DNA from: Clostridiales bacterium
Lineage (GTDB): Bacteria > Bacillota_A > Clostridia > Oscillospirales > Oscillospiraceae
Reading direction: 5' to 3'
Length of the DNA: 64,000 nucleotides
Assembly (NCBI GenBank): GCA_014799485.1
Contig: JAAVHY010000045.1
Span: forward strand, 4,974 to 68,973
This document shows, in pieces, positions 57,430 to 64,000 of the stretch; position 1 is the first letter of the stretch, and every line of letters starts with the position of its first letter. A program made the translations under genes and the position numbers. The notes beneath the pieces are model-generated. The model did no database searches and was not told the origin of the DNA. It saw only the letters and a program-made list of their open reading frames with translations.

Positions 57430-57870
57430 TCAAATATCGGCCGCCTCATTCCGGCAGCCGCTGCCCACATACACGGCTTTCAGCCGTTCCACCGCCTCCT
57501 GCACCAGCTGTCCCACGCTCAGCTCCCCCGTGCCCACCACGATGTTGTCGCAATGCCCGATGGGCAGCAGGATGCGCTTGGCTTGGCTTTGCCCCGCCGC
57601 CAGGGCCATAGCCGGGGTGATCTCTCCCAGCATGGCGTCGGCAATGACCACGCCGATGGGGGCCAGGATCACATCCGCCCGGCGGCAATTCACCACCACG
57701 GCGTTCTCCCCGGTGGCCACCTGGTCGGCCCCCGCTTTCAGCATGGCGGAGGCCGCCAGACTGTTGGTCCCCACTGCCGTCACGCTTTGGCCGGGAAGCG
57801 CCTTTTTCACAGCCGCCACCAGCTGCCGCCCGATGCCGCCGCCCTGCGCGTCGATAATCAGAATGTTCAT
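57430..57870 (-). CDS. DUF3842 family protein
   Basis: A 146-residue Rossmann-like protein. Start MNILIIDAQGGGIGRQLVAA, then GTNSLAASAMLKAGADQVATG, RRADVILAPIGVVIADAMLG, typical of the family in Clostridia. Its glycine-rich loop could bind a nucleotide. No function is known. ATG at 57870 lies after GGAAGGTAGG. It heads the operon down to yajC. Confidence 0.85.
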   Translation of the reverse strand: MNILIIDAQGGGIGRQLVAAVKKALPGQSVTAVGTNSLAASAMLKAGADQVATGENAVVVNCRRADVILAPIGVVIADAMLGEITPAMALAAGQSQAKRILLPIGHCDNIVVGTGELSVGQLVQEAVERLKAVYVGSGCRNEAADI

Positions 57871-57901
57871 ATCCCGCCTACCTTCCTTTTTCCCTTTTAT
57901 C

Positions 57902-57924
57902 AATATATCACAGCCCCGGGGAAA
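57902..57924 (-). promoter_or_regulatory. candidate promoter of the DUF3842-tgt operon
   Basis: Minus strand TATATT (57907-57902) with GTGACT 17 bases upstream; the -35 box is a weak match. Confidence 0.45.
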
Positions 57925-57990
57925 AGTCACGCCAAAAATGCCCATCCTGGCAAAAAAGCGCCCCGCTGTATTCCCACGTCGAAAATGGAC

Positions 57991-58018
57991 TTGCCAACAT
58001 CGGGATTTGGTTTATAAT
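57991..58018 (+). promoter_or_regulatory. sigma-A promoter of the GtrA gene
   Basis: TTGCCA (57991-57996), 16-base spacer, perfect TATAAT (58013-58018). A small GC hairpin (58032-58048) lies in the leader before the AGGAGGGG ribosome site. Confidence 0.78.
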
Positions 58019-58063
58019 ATCATTATGGAATGCGGGGCCTCTGCCCCGACAGGAGGGGTGCTT

Positions 58064-58507
58064 ATGTTTTTGGGAAACCGGCCTGGCCGGGACGCCGTCC
58101 GGGCTCTGCTGCGCAAACACCGGGAACTGGTCAGCTACCTGTTCTGGGGCGTGATGACCACCGCGGTCAACTATGCGGCCTACACCCTGCTTACCGAGGG
58201 TATACACGTCTATTACCTCACCAGCACCGTCATCGCCTGGGCAATCAGCGTACTGTTCGCCTATTTTGTCAACAAGCTGTTCGTGTTCCAGTCCAGGGAC
58301 TGGGCGTGGCGGGTGGCCCTGCGGGAGCTGTGGCAGATGGTGGCCGCACGGCTGTTCTCACTGGGGCTGGAAATGGCCATCATGTGGCTTTTCGTGGATA
58401 TGATGTATTGCAACCACCTTGTGGTCAAGCTCGCCGCCAACGTGGTGGTGGTCATCGTCAACTATGTGCTGAGCAAGTTCATCATCTTTAAAAAGAAAGC
58501 CGGTTGA
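58064..58507 (+). CDS. GtrA family membrane protein
   Basis: A 147-residue protein with four membrane helices: FWGVMTTAVNYAAYTLLT, YLTSTVIAWAISVLFAYFVN, AARLFSLGLEMAIMWLFV, LAANVVVVIVNYVLSKFIIF, ending in the typical FKKK. GtrA proteins are thought to flip undecaprenyl-linked sugars for wall glycosylation. ATG at 58064 has AGGAGGGG upstream; the in-frame ATG further upstream has no site. Nearby sugar-nucleotide genes are on the other strand. Confidence 0.9.
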   Translation: MFLGNRPGRDAVRALLRKHRELVSYLFWGVMTTAVNYAAYTLLTEGIHVYYLTSTVIAWAISVLFAYFVNKLFVFQSRDWAWRVALRELWQMVAARLFSLGLEMAIMWLFVDMMYCNHLVVKLAANVVVVIVNYVLSKFIIFKKKAG

Positions 58508-58511
58508 CCAG

Positions 58512-58543
58512 CCGGGGGCCGTGGAAGCGGCCCCCGGTTTGCT
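58512..58543 (+). terminator. intrinsic terminator after gtrA
   Basis: A 10-bp GC-rich stem (58512-58521 with 58528-58537), six-base loop, then TTTGCTTATATTC. Confidence 0.72.
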
Positions 58544-58589
58544 TATATTCGCCTCTGAACCACACATAATAGGGACATGAGGTGATTTT

Positions 58590-59906
58590 ATGGAATCTAT
58601 CTGGGAAAACGTCCGCCTTCCTGAATTTGAACCGCTGCGGAAGGACATCCGCGCCGACACGCTGGTCATCGGCGGGGGACTGGCCGGCCTGCTGTGCGCT
58701 TATGAGCTGGCCCGGGCTGGGGCGGACTGCGTGCTGGTGGAAGCGGGGCGGCTGTGCGGCGAGACGACGAAAAACACCACCGCCAAGCTCACCGTCCAGC
58801 ACGGGCTGGTCTTCCACAAGCTGCTCAAGGAGTTCGGCCCGGAGCGGACGAGGGCCTATCTGGACGCCAACCAGGCTGCCCTGGAGCGTATCCGGACGCT
58901 GTGCCGGGATATCCCCTGCGATTTTGAGGAAAAGCCCAACTTCGTCTATTCCCTGGACAGCCGGGAAGGGCTGGATCAGGAGCTGGCCGCCCTGGAGGCG
59001 CTGGGCCATCCCGCTGCCCTGGTGAATGAAACGCCCCTCCCTTTCCCGGTGGCAGGGGCCATCCGTTTTGACCGGCAGGCCCAGTTCCATCCGCTGAAAT
59101 TCGCCGCCGGACTGCTGGACGGCCTGCGGGTCTACGAGCACACCCGGGTGCTGGAGGTCAAAACCGGCGAAGCGGTGACCGAGGGCGGGACGATAAAGGC
59201 GGATCACATCGTCGTCGCCACCCATTTCCCCTTCCTCAACAAATTCGGCTGCTACTGGCTGAAGATGTACCAGAGCCGCTCCTATGTGCTGGCGTTGGAG
59301 GGCGGGCCGGATTTGGGCGGGATGTACGTGGATGGCAGCGGCAAGGGGCTGTCCTTCCGCAATTACGGAAAACTGCTCCTGCTGGGGGGCAGGGCCCACC
59401 GCACAGGGAAAAAGAGCCGCGGCTGGGCCGGGTTGGAGGACTTCGCCCGCCGCCATTGGCCGAACACAAAGCCGGTATGCCGCTGGGCCGCCCAGGACTG
59501 CATGACCCTGGACGGCGCGCCCTATATCGGCCTGTACTCCCCGCGCCTGCCCAGGCTGTACGCCGTCACCGGCTTCAACAAGTGGGGGATGACCTCCTCT
59601 ATGGCCGCCGCCACCCTGATCGCCGGCCTGATCCTGGGCCGGGACAGTCCCTATCAAGAGGTGTTTTCCCCTTCCCGCTCCGTATTCCATCCCCAGCTGG
59701 CGGCCAACGCTGGGGAAACCACCCTGAACCTGCTCACGCCCACCCGGCCCCGGTGCCCCCACCTGGGCTGCGCCCTCAAGTACAACCCCCAAGAACACTC
59801 CTGGGACTGCCCCTGCCACGGCTCCCGCTTCTCCGATGACGGAACGCTGCTGGACGGCCCCGCTGCCGGCAATCTGCCCCATCCCCCCGCGAAACGCCCC
59901 CAATAG
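58590..59906 (+). CDS. FAD-dependent oxidoreductase with C-terminal Rieske domain
   Basis: A 438-residue protein. Residues 20-370 are a DAO-type flavoprotein (ADTLVIGGGLAGLLCAYELA; TAKLTVQHGLVFHKLL; LPRLYAVTGFNKWGMTSSMA). Residues 385-425 are a Rieske 2Fe-2S domain with CPHLGC and CPCHGSRF, the C-x-H and C-x2-H ligands in place. Similar two-domain proteins are common in Bacillales and Clostridia without known substrates; the Rieske centre suggests electron transfer to or from FAD. GAGGTGA precedes the ATG. Monocistronic between two terminators. Confidence 0.88.
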   Translation: MESIWENVRLPEFEPLRKDIRADTLVIGGGLAGLLCAYELARAGADCVLVEAGRLCGETTKNTTAKLTVQHGLVFHKLLKEFGPERTRAYLDANQAALERIRTLCRDIPCDFEEKPNFVYSLDSREGLDQELAALEALGHPAALVNETPLPFPVAGAIRFDRQAQFHPLKFAAGLLDGLRVYEHTRVLEVKTGEAVTEGGTIKADHIVVATHFPFLNKFGCYWLKMYQSRSYVLALEGGPDLGGMYVDGSGKGLSFRNYGKLLLLGGRAHRTGKKSRGWAGLEDFARRHWPNTKPVCRWAAQDCMTLDGAPYIGLYSPRLPRLYAVTGFNKWGMTSSMAAATLIAGLILGRDSPYQEVFSPSRSVFHPQLAANAGETTLNLLTPTRPRCPHLGCALKYNPQEHSWDCPCHGSRFSDDGTLLDGPAAGNLPHPPAKRPQ

Positions 59907-59907
59907 C

Positions 59908-59942
59908 AAAAGGCCGTCCCGGAACACGCCGGGGCGGCCTTT
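59908..59942. terminator. bidirectional intrinsic terminator
   Basis: A 14-bp stem with one G-T pair (about 59909-59922 with 59929-59942), six-base loop, with short T runs on both sides, between convergent genes. Confidence 0.8.
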
Positions 59943-59945
59943 CAT

Positions 59946-60656
59946 TCACCAGCCGATCTCATTCAAAATGCCCATGTTGGGATACCGGGCCTTCAGCATG
60001 CTGTCCGGATAGGTCTCGTCCAGAAAGCGGGTCACCGCGCCGGAGGCCGGCACGCCCTCCCGCCGCTGGTCCATCCGATACAGGGCGGCGGCGGACAGCA
60101 CCGTACTGCACGCCAGGAACAGCGCCAATCCCCGGACCATCCTCCGCCCCCGCTGCCGGGGGACGCGGTCAATGAAGACACACAGCGCCGGGTAAATCAG
60201 CCTTACCCATACCAGGGCGGCGAAGCCCCAGAACAGGCAGAACACCAGGTTCACCCGCCCGTGGATGTTCAGCGGGAGATGGCGGTAATCCCAGAAGCAG
60301 GCTCCGAACAAAATCTCCTGCACCCAGGAGCATATGTACTCATACAGCCCGCCCAGCACCGTCCCCACCAGCACGATCTGCACCGCGCTCTGGTCGTCCA
60401 TGCGGTGGAACACCAGGGTCAGCAGGACCGCCGCCAGCCCCCACACCAGGCTGAACGGCCCATAGACCAGGCTGCTGCGGCTGATAAGCTCTCCCCGGGT
60501 GATCAGCCAGAACACTACCTCGATAAAATCTCCGGCAAAGCCCGCGATGAGGAACAGCCAGAAAACCCGGTAGACGGTAAGCGGTTTGTCGGCGGCCGCT
60601 TTGGCCTCTTCCCTGGTCCGGCCTCCGGCCAAGGCCGCTACATTTTCTTTGGTCAC
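59946..60656 (-). CDS. CmpB-like membrane protein (PF06541 type)
   Basis: A 236-residue membrane protein with about six helices (VFWLFLIAGFAGDFIEVVFW, LVWGLAAVLLTLVFH, VQIVLVGTVLGGLYEYICSW, VFCLFWGFAALVWVRLIYPA). The family pattern SSLVYGPFSLVWG and CFWDYRHLPLNIHGRVNL correspond to segments of the gene at 20426. The start is taken as GTG at 60656: AAGGAGG lies eight bases upstream, and the longer frame would put that site inside the coding region. A C-terminal 55-residue outside segment replaces the coiled coil of the relative. Confidence 0.82.
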   Translation of the reverse strand: MTKENVAALAGGRTREEAKAAADKPLTVYRVFWLFLIAGFAGDFIEVVFWLITRGELISRSSLVYGPFSLVWGLAAVLLTLVFHRMDDQSAVQIVLVGTVLGGLYEYICSWVQEILFGACFWDYRHLPLNIHGRVNLVFCLFWGFAALVWVRLIYPALCVFIDRVPRQRGRRMVRGLALFLACSTVLSAAALYRMDQRREGVPASGAVTRFLDETYPDSMLKARYPNMGILNEIGW

Positions 60657-60728
60657 ATTTGCCGCCTCCTTTGCTGCATACAGCATATCATGTCCATGCG
60701 GCAAAAATGCGAAAGGATTTCTAAAATT

Positions 60729-60773
60729 TTCTTAAAGAAAGCCCGCCCGCTTCCTGAGAAACGGACGGGCTTT
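60729..60773 (-). terminator. terminator after hinT
   Basis: An interrupted stem (60738-60745 with 60766-60773, plus an inner 3-bp segment) ending the alaS-SMI1-cupin-hinT operon, followed on the minus strand by CTTTAAG. Confidence 0.6.
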
Positions 60774-60799
60774 GCCTCAAAACAGATTTTGCCCCGACA

Positions 60800-61138
60800 T
60801 CAACCCGGCGGCCAGGTCATATCCCGGCCCGCCAGCACGTGGAAGTGGAGGTGGGGGACGGACTGCCCCGCCTGCTCGCCGCAGTTGGACACCACCCGGA
60901 AGTCGGTGATACCCAAATCCTTGGTCACCTTGGAGATGACCTCGAAGCAGTGGGCGGCGATGGCGGAGTTCTCCTCGTTAATGGCCCCGCAGGAGGGGAT
61001 GTGGGTCTTGGGGATGACCAGGAAATGGACGGGGGCCTGGGGGTCGATGTCATAAAAGGCCAGACACATATCGTCCTCATACACCTTGTTGGAGGGGATC
61101 TCCCCCTTGACGATCTTGCAGAATAAGCAGTCGGACAT
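60800..61138 (-). CDS. HIT family protein (HinT-like purine nucleoside phosphoramidase)
   Basis: A 112-residue histidine-triad hydrolase. CLFCKIVKGEIPSNKVYEDD opens the family and VPHLHFHVLAGRDMTWPPG carries the H-x-H-x-H triad; the catalytic His is the middle one. HinT enzymes hydrolyse AMP-lysine and aminoacyl-adenylates formed by aminoacyl-tRNA synthetases, which fits its place in an alaS operon. Cytoplasmic, with a normal length. Downstream terminator at 60738. Confidence 0.94.
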   Translation of the reverse strand: MSDCLFCKIVKGEIPSNKVYEDDMCLAFYDIDPQAPVHFLVIPKTHIPSCGAINEENSAIAAHCFEVISKVTKDLGITDFRVVSNCGEQAGQSVPHLHFHVLAGRDMTWPPG

Positions 61139-61192
61139 GGTTATACCTCCTTTGTTGTCACGCTTCGCCTGTTCGCGACGGCTCAGCGCTTC

Positions 61193-61522
61193 TTACTGCT
61201 GCGGCACCACCGCGAAGAACTCCAGCGGGCCGTCGCTGTTGTTGATGAGGGAGTGGGCCTGCCCCTTGGGGCAGTAGTGGCAGTCCCCGGCCTTCAGCGG
61301 CTCCTCGCCGTCCTCCACCTTCACCTTGCCGGTGCCGGACAGGATATAGACGATCTCACTGCTGGTCTCGTGGGTGTGGTAGCCGATGGACGAGCCGGGA
61401 GGCAGGATGCCGTGGAGGATGCGGTTGCGCTCGTCCACGTGCATCTTTGCGTGGAGCTCCCCCTCGCCGCCCATAAAGTTGGGAATGGTTTCCGTCTCCA
61501 TTTTGGAAAAGTCGATGAGCAT
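61193..61522 (-). CDS. cupin domain protein
   Basis: A 109-residue single-cupin protein. Motif 1 is GYHTHETSSEIVYILSGTG with the metal-binding His-His-Glu, motif 2 CHYCPKGQAHSLIN with the second His. Function is unknown: cupins include isomerases, dioxygenases and sensors. ATG at 61522 lies 15 bases after the SMI1-like gene. It belongs to the alaS operon. Confidence 0.88.
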   Translation of the reverse strand: MLIDFSKMETETIPNFMGGEGELHAKMHVDERNRILHGILPPGSSIGYHTHETSSEIVYILSGTGKVKVEDGEEPLKAGDCHYCPKGQAHSLINNSDGPLEFFAVVPQQ

Positions 61523-61537
61523 GACATTGTCCTCCTC

Positions 61538-62332
61538 TCAGACGGGTTTGAATTGGTTGGTACCGGGGTCGTAGGCATAGCCCACCCCGGACAGCCTGTT
61601 GACCAGCTCCGCCTTGTCCGCGTCCAGCCCGTCGCACAGGGCGTCCAGGGAGGAATACGCGTCCCGGAGCTTGGTGTTGACTACGCTCAATAAAATGTTA
61701 GGGTCTTGTGGCAGCATAGGTTCCTCCCTGACCGCCTGCAATACAACGGTCCTGCTTTCCGGCATGAGGACGACGTCGTCCGTCTCATCCTCCGGGCGCA
61801 CATAGCCCACCGCGTCATAGTATTCCTCGGAAAAGTTCAGCACCGCCGGGTCGAACTTTTTCTGCAGGGCTTTGATTTTCTTGAAGGGGTCAACCGGCGT
61901 CAAGTCAAATTCCTTCGCAATGACAGACAAGGCGTGATCCTTCTGTTCAAAAAACTTTGCCATGTGCTCGTTCTTCCGGGCGGCGGCGTCCTCCGCCGCC
62001 AGCTCTTGATACTGCTTCCGGGTCAGCCAGTAGATCTGGCTCAGCGGATTGGCATCCTGGCAATAGAGGACAAAGGAGAGAAACTCCCGAAAATCACCGG
62101 CCACGGGGAGGACATACGTCCCCCTCTCCCCCATGGAAGGGTCCACGCAGAACACCCGCTCATCTTCCGGCAGGAGGATGAAGTGGACGCCGTCACAGCC
62201 GATCCTGCCCACGAATTCCGCGTCCACCGGGGTGCAGAAATAGGCAAAGTCGTCCGCCCCGCTCTGGAGCAGCCCGATGGAATCGAAATCAATGTCCAGC
62301 GCCCGAAAGCGCTTCAAATCGTCCCGTGTCAC
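61538..62332 (-). CDS. SMI1/KNR4-like protein
   Basis: A 264-residue cytoplasmic protein. The pattern GCDGVHFILLPEDERVFCVD, VLPVAGDFREFLSFVLYCQD and the later IYWLTRKQYQELAAED fits the SMI1/KNR4 superfamily, known in yeast cell-wall signalling and in bacteria often as immunity or antitoxin proteins of polymorphic-toxin systems. No toxin is nearby, and it starts (GTG at 62332) three bases after alaS, so a housekeeping or repair-linked role is possible. No good ribosome site: translation is probably coupled to alaS. Confidence 0.68.
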   Translation of the reverse strand: MTRDDLKRFRALDIDFDSIGLLQSGADDFAYFCTPVDAEFVGRIGCDGVHFILLPEDERVFCVDPSMGERGTYVLPVAGDFREFLSFVLYCQDANPLSQIYWLTRKQYQELAAEDAAARKNEHMAKFFEQKDHALSVIAKEFDLTPVDPFKKIKALQKKFDPAVLNFSEEYYDAVGYVRPEDETDDVVLMPESRTVVLQAVREEPMLPQDPNILLSVVNTKLRDAYSSLDALCDGLDADKAELVNRLSGVGYAYDPGTNQFKPV

Positions 62333-62335
62333 AGC

Positions 62336-64000
62336 TTACACACCCAGCTTCATGGCCACCACGTTGTCCACGATGGCCAGCGCGTTATCGAGCATCAAAA
62401 TATCCTTGCCGCCGCCCATGGCGCTGTCCGGCTTGCCGCCGCCGGAGCCGCCCGCGATGGCGCACACCTGCTTGATGATGTCCCCGGCCTTGATCCCCTT
62501 GCCCACGGCCTCTTTGCCGCAGGAGCACAGGAAGGTGATCTTGCCGTCGTTGACGCAGGCCAGCACGGCCACCACATTGGGGGCCTTCTCCCGGAGCATA
62601 TCGCCCATCTGGCGCAGACGGGCGCCGTCGGCATCGGGCACCGTGGCGGTGAGCACTTTCAGGCCGCCCACCTCGTGGGCGCCGAACATGATGCGGTCGG
62701 TCTCCCCCGCCGCCTCCTTGGCCTTATATTTCTCCACCAGCTGGTGCAGGCTCTTGATCTCGCCCATGGCGGCCTCCGCCTTCTCCCGCAGCTCATGGGG
62801 CTTGGCCTTCAGCGCCGCCGCCGCCTGGACGGCCATTTCACGCAGATCCTCGAAGAACTGCAGGGTCTCCCTGCCGGTGGTGGCCTCGATGCGGCGCACG
62901 CCGGAGGCCACGGAAAACTCGCTCTTGATGCGGAAGGTGCCCGCCATGGCGGTGTTGGACAAATGGGTGCCGCCGCAGAACTCCACAGAGAACCCGTCGC
63001 CCATGTCCACCACCCGGACGGTGTCGCCGTACTTCTCGCCGAACAGGGCGATGGCCCCCCGCTGCTTGGCCTCCTCGATGGGCAGCACGTCGGTACGCAC
63101 GTCGTAGCCCGCCAAAATCGCGTCGTTGACGATGCGGCTGACCTGGGCGATCTCGTCCACGGTCATGGCGTTGAAGTGGGTGAAGTCGAAGCGCAGGCGG
63201 TCAGGCTCCACCAGGGAGCCCGCCTGGTGCACGTGGTCGCCCAGCACGTCCCGCAGGGCCTTGTCCAGCAGATGGGTGGCGGTGTGGGCCCGGCGGATGG
63301 CATTCCGGCGCTCCACGTCAATGGCGGCGTTCACGGTTTCGCCCACTTTCAGCACGCCGCTGGTGAGCTTGCCGTAGTGCATATACTTGCCGCCCTTGTT
63401 CTTCTGCACGTCGGTGACCTGGAACACAGCGTCCCCGGCGGTAATCGTGCCGTGGTCGCCCACCTGGCCGCCCATCTCGGCGTAGAAGGGGGTCTTGTCC
63501 AGCACCACGATGCCCTCTACCCCGGGCATCAGCTCCTCGGCCAGCTCGTTCTCCACCACCAGGGCCACCACCTTGGCGTCCTCAATGGCATTGTGGTCGT
63601 AGCCCACAAACTCGGTCTCGGGCACGTCCTTGCCGAACTCCACGCCGGCCCAGCCCAAGTCGCCCAGGGCCTCCCGGGCCTTGCGGGCCCGCTGGCGCTG
63701 CTCCTCCATGAGCTGCTTGAACTCATCCTGGTTCAGCGTCATGCCCTGCTCCTCCACCATTTCCAGGGTCAGGTCGATGGGGAAGCCATAGGTGTCATAC
63801 AGCTTGAAGGCGTCCGCGCCGGAGAAGGTCTTCTCCCCCTTCTCCTTGTGGCCCGCCAGCATCTCGTTGAAGATCTTCAGGCCGCCGTCGATGGTCTTGG
63901 CGAAGTTCTCCTCCTCCACCCGGATGACCTTGGTGATATAGTCCTGCCGCTCCCGCAGCTCGGGGTAGTGGCCCTCGTTCTCGTGGATGACGGTGTCGCA
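62336..64000 (-). CDS. alaS: alanyl-tRNA synthetase, 5' end outside window
   Basis: The C-terminal 554 residues of AlaS; the gene continues without a stop beyond the right edge (upstream in-frame sequence CDTVIHENEGHYPELRERQD is still AlaS-like). Visible parts: end of the catalytic/tRNA-recognition region (YDTYGFPIDLTLEMVEEQG), beta-barrel linker, editing domain with RRAHTATHLLDKALRDVLG (H-x3-H zinc motif), FCGGTHLSNT, and the C-Ala domain (GGGKPDSAMGGGKD) ending ALAIVDNVVAMKLGV. Catalytic motifs 1 to 3 are outside. Confidence 0.97.
   Translation of the reverse strand, partial: CDTVIHENEGHYPELRERQDYITKVIRVEEENFAKTIDGGLKIFNEMLAGHKEKGEKTFSGADAFKLYDTYGFPIDLTLEMVEEQGMTLNQDEFKQLMEEQRQRARKAREALGDLGWAGVEFGKDVPETEFVGYDHNAIEDAKVVALVVENELAEELMPGVEGIVVLDKTPFYAEMGGQVGDHGTITAGDAVFQVTDVQKNKGGKYMHYGKLTSGVLKVGETVNAAIDVERRNAIRRAHTATHLLDKALRDVLGDHVHQAGSLVEPDRLRFDFTHFNAMTVDEIAQVSRIVNDAILAGYDVRTDVLPIEEAKQRGAIALFGEKYGDTVRVVDMGDGFSVEFCGGTHLSNTAMAGTFRIKSEFSVASGVRRIEATTGRETLQFFEDLREMAVQAAAALKAKPHELREKAEAAMGEIKSLHQLVEKYKAKEAAGETDRIMFGAHEVGGLKVLTATVPDADGARLRQMGDMLREKAPNVVAVLACVNDGKITFLCSCGKEAVGKGIKAGDIIKQVCAIAGGSGGGKPDSAMGGGKDILMLDNALAIVDNVVAMKLGV

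Noticed and set aside
63919..63919. In-frame GTG at 63919 as the start of alaS
   Set aside because: Upstream sequence to the window edge is still in frame and AlaS-like, so the gene continues outside the window.
1..64000. Mobile elements, prophage or integrated conjugative element
   Set aside because: No transposase, integrase, relaxase or phage structural gene was found, and tRNA-Arg shows no duplicated 3' end or integrase next to it.

Overview
The window reads as chromosome of a GC-rich, low-mobility, spore-forming member of the Clostridia, most like the Oscillospiraceae (Flavonifractor / Oscillibacter / Lawsonibacter type). The signs are sporulation and spore-germination genes (gerW, a SleC-like cortex-lytic protein, a DacB/DacF-type carboxypeptidase), an IspH-ribosomal protein S1 fusion, Rex, SLH and BMP-family proteins, and consensus sigma-A promoters (TTGACA / 17 / TATAAT) in AT-rich gaps between GC-rich genes. 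Genus-level placement is inference. I see no insertion sequence, prophage, integrase, CRISPR array or rRNA. One tRNA (Arg, anticodon ACG) is present. Gene density is high and almost everything sits in operons.

Layout. 1-5190 (minus): operon glyA - TIM-barrel protein - rarA - DUF951 - hisC - an unknown gene cut by the left edge. 5325-6593 (plus): nth and a VanZ-like membrane protein. 6647-8282 (minus): ECF sigma factor and DUF4179 anti-sigma pair. 8412-12910 (minus): two M16-peptidase proteins (YmfF/YmfH type), lgt, folD. 13129-15435 (plus): ylxM-ffh-rpsP-khpA, the SRP and ribosome operon. 15613-17509 (minus): tRNA-Arg, then rex translationally coupled to an SLH surface protein. 17653-19809 (plus): three-gene spore-cortex-lytic / peptidoglycan-binding cluster. 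19893-21244 (plus): DUF4364 protein and a CmpB-like membrane protein. 21313-27303 (minus): deoC followed by a BMP-type nucleoside ABC transporter. 27646-31166 (plus): two XRE regulators, the second fused in an operon with an ABC exporter.

31206-37801 (minus): murR/rpiR-type regulator, BaiN-like flavoprotein, cmk, plsC, ispH-rpsA fusion, then a DUF362 ferredoxin-type protein. 37972-42420 (minus): scpA-scpB-DUF2953-gerW-dacB-rluB. 42493-46143 (minus): XRE - trmFO - plsX, then acpP and rnc, joining tRNA modification, phospholipid and fatty-acid synthesis. 46229-46483 (plus): a lone 84-residue gene whose promoter lies inside a perfect 18-bp inverted repeat. 46485-52985 (minus): greA-lysS, then trmH-dprA-topA. 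53096-57870 (minus): DUF3842 - nucleotidyltransferase - aldose epimerase - ridA - tgt - yajC - TIGR04086 membrane protein. 58064-59906 (plus): GtrA protein and a FAD-Rieske oxidoreductase. 59946-64000 (minus): a second CmpB-like protein, and alaS (5' end outside the window) - SMI1/KNR4 protein - cupin - hinT.

Most of the window is housekeeping: translation, tRNA modification, membrane lipid and peptidoglycan enzymes, chromosome segregation and topology. The points most worth a second look are a cortex-lytic zymogen encoded as two separate ORFs (17653-19251), the rex-SLH coupling, the inverted-repeat promoter beside an XRE gene at 46158-46208, ribosome sites buried in long hairpins at 39801 and 53521, and an XRE protein with a glycine-pentad hydrophobic C-terminus (27646).
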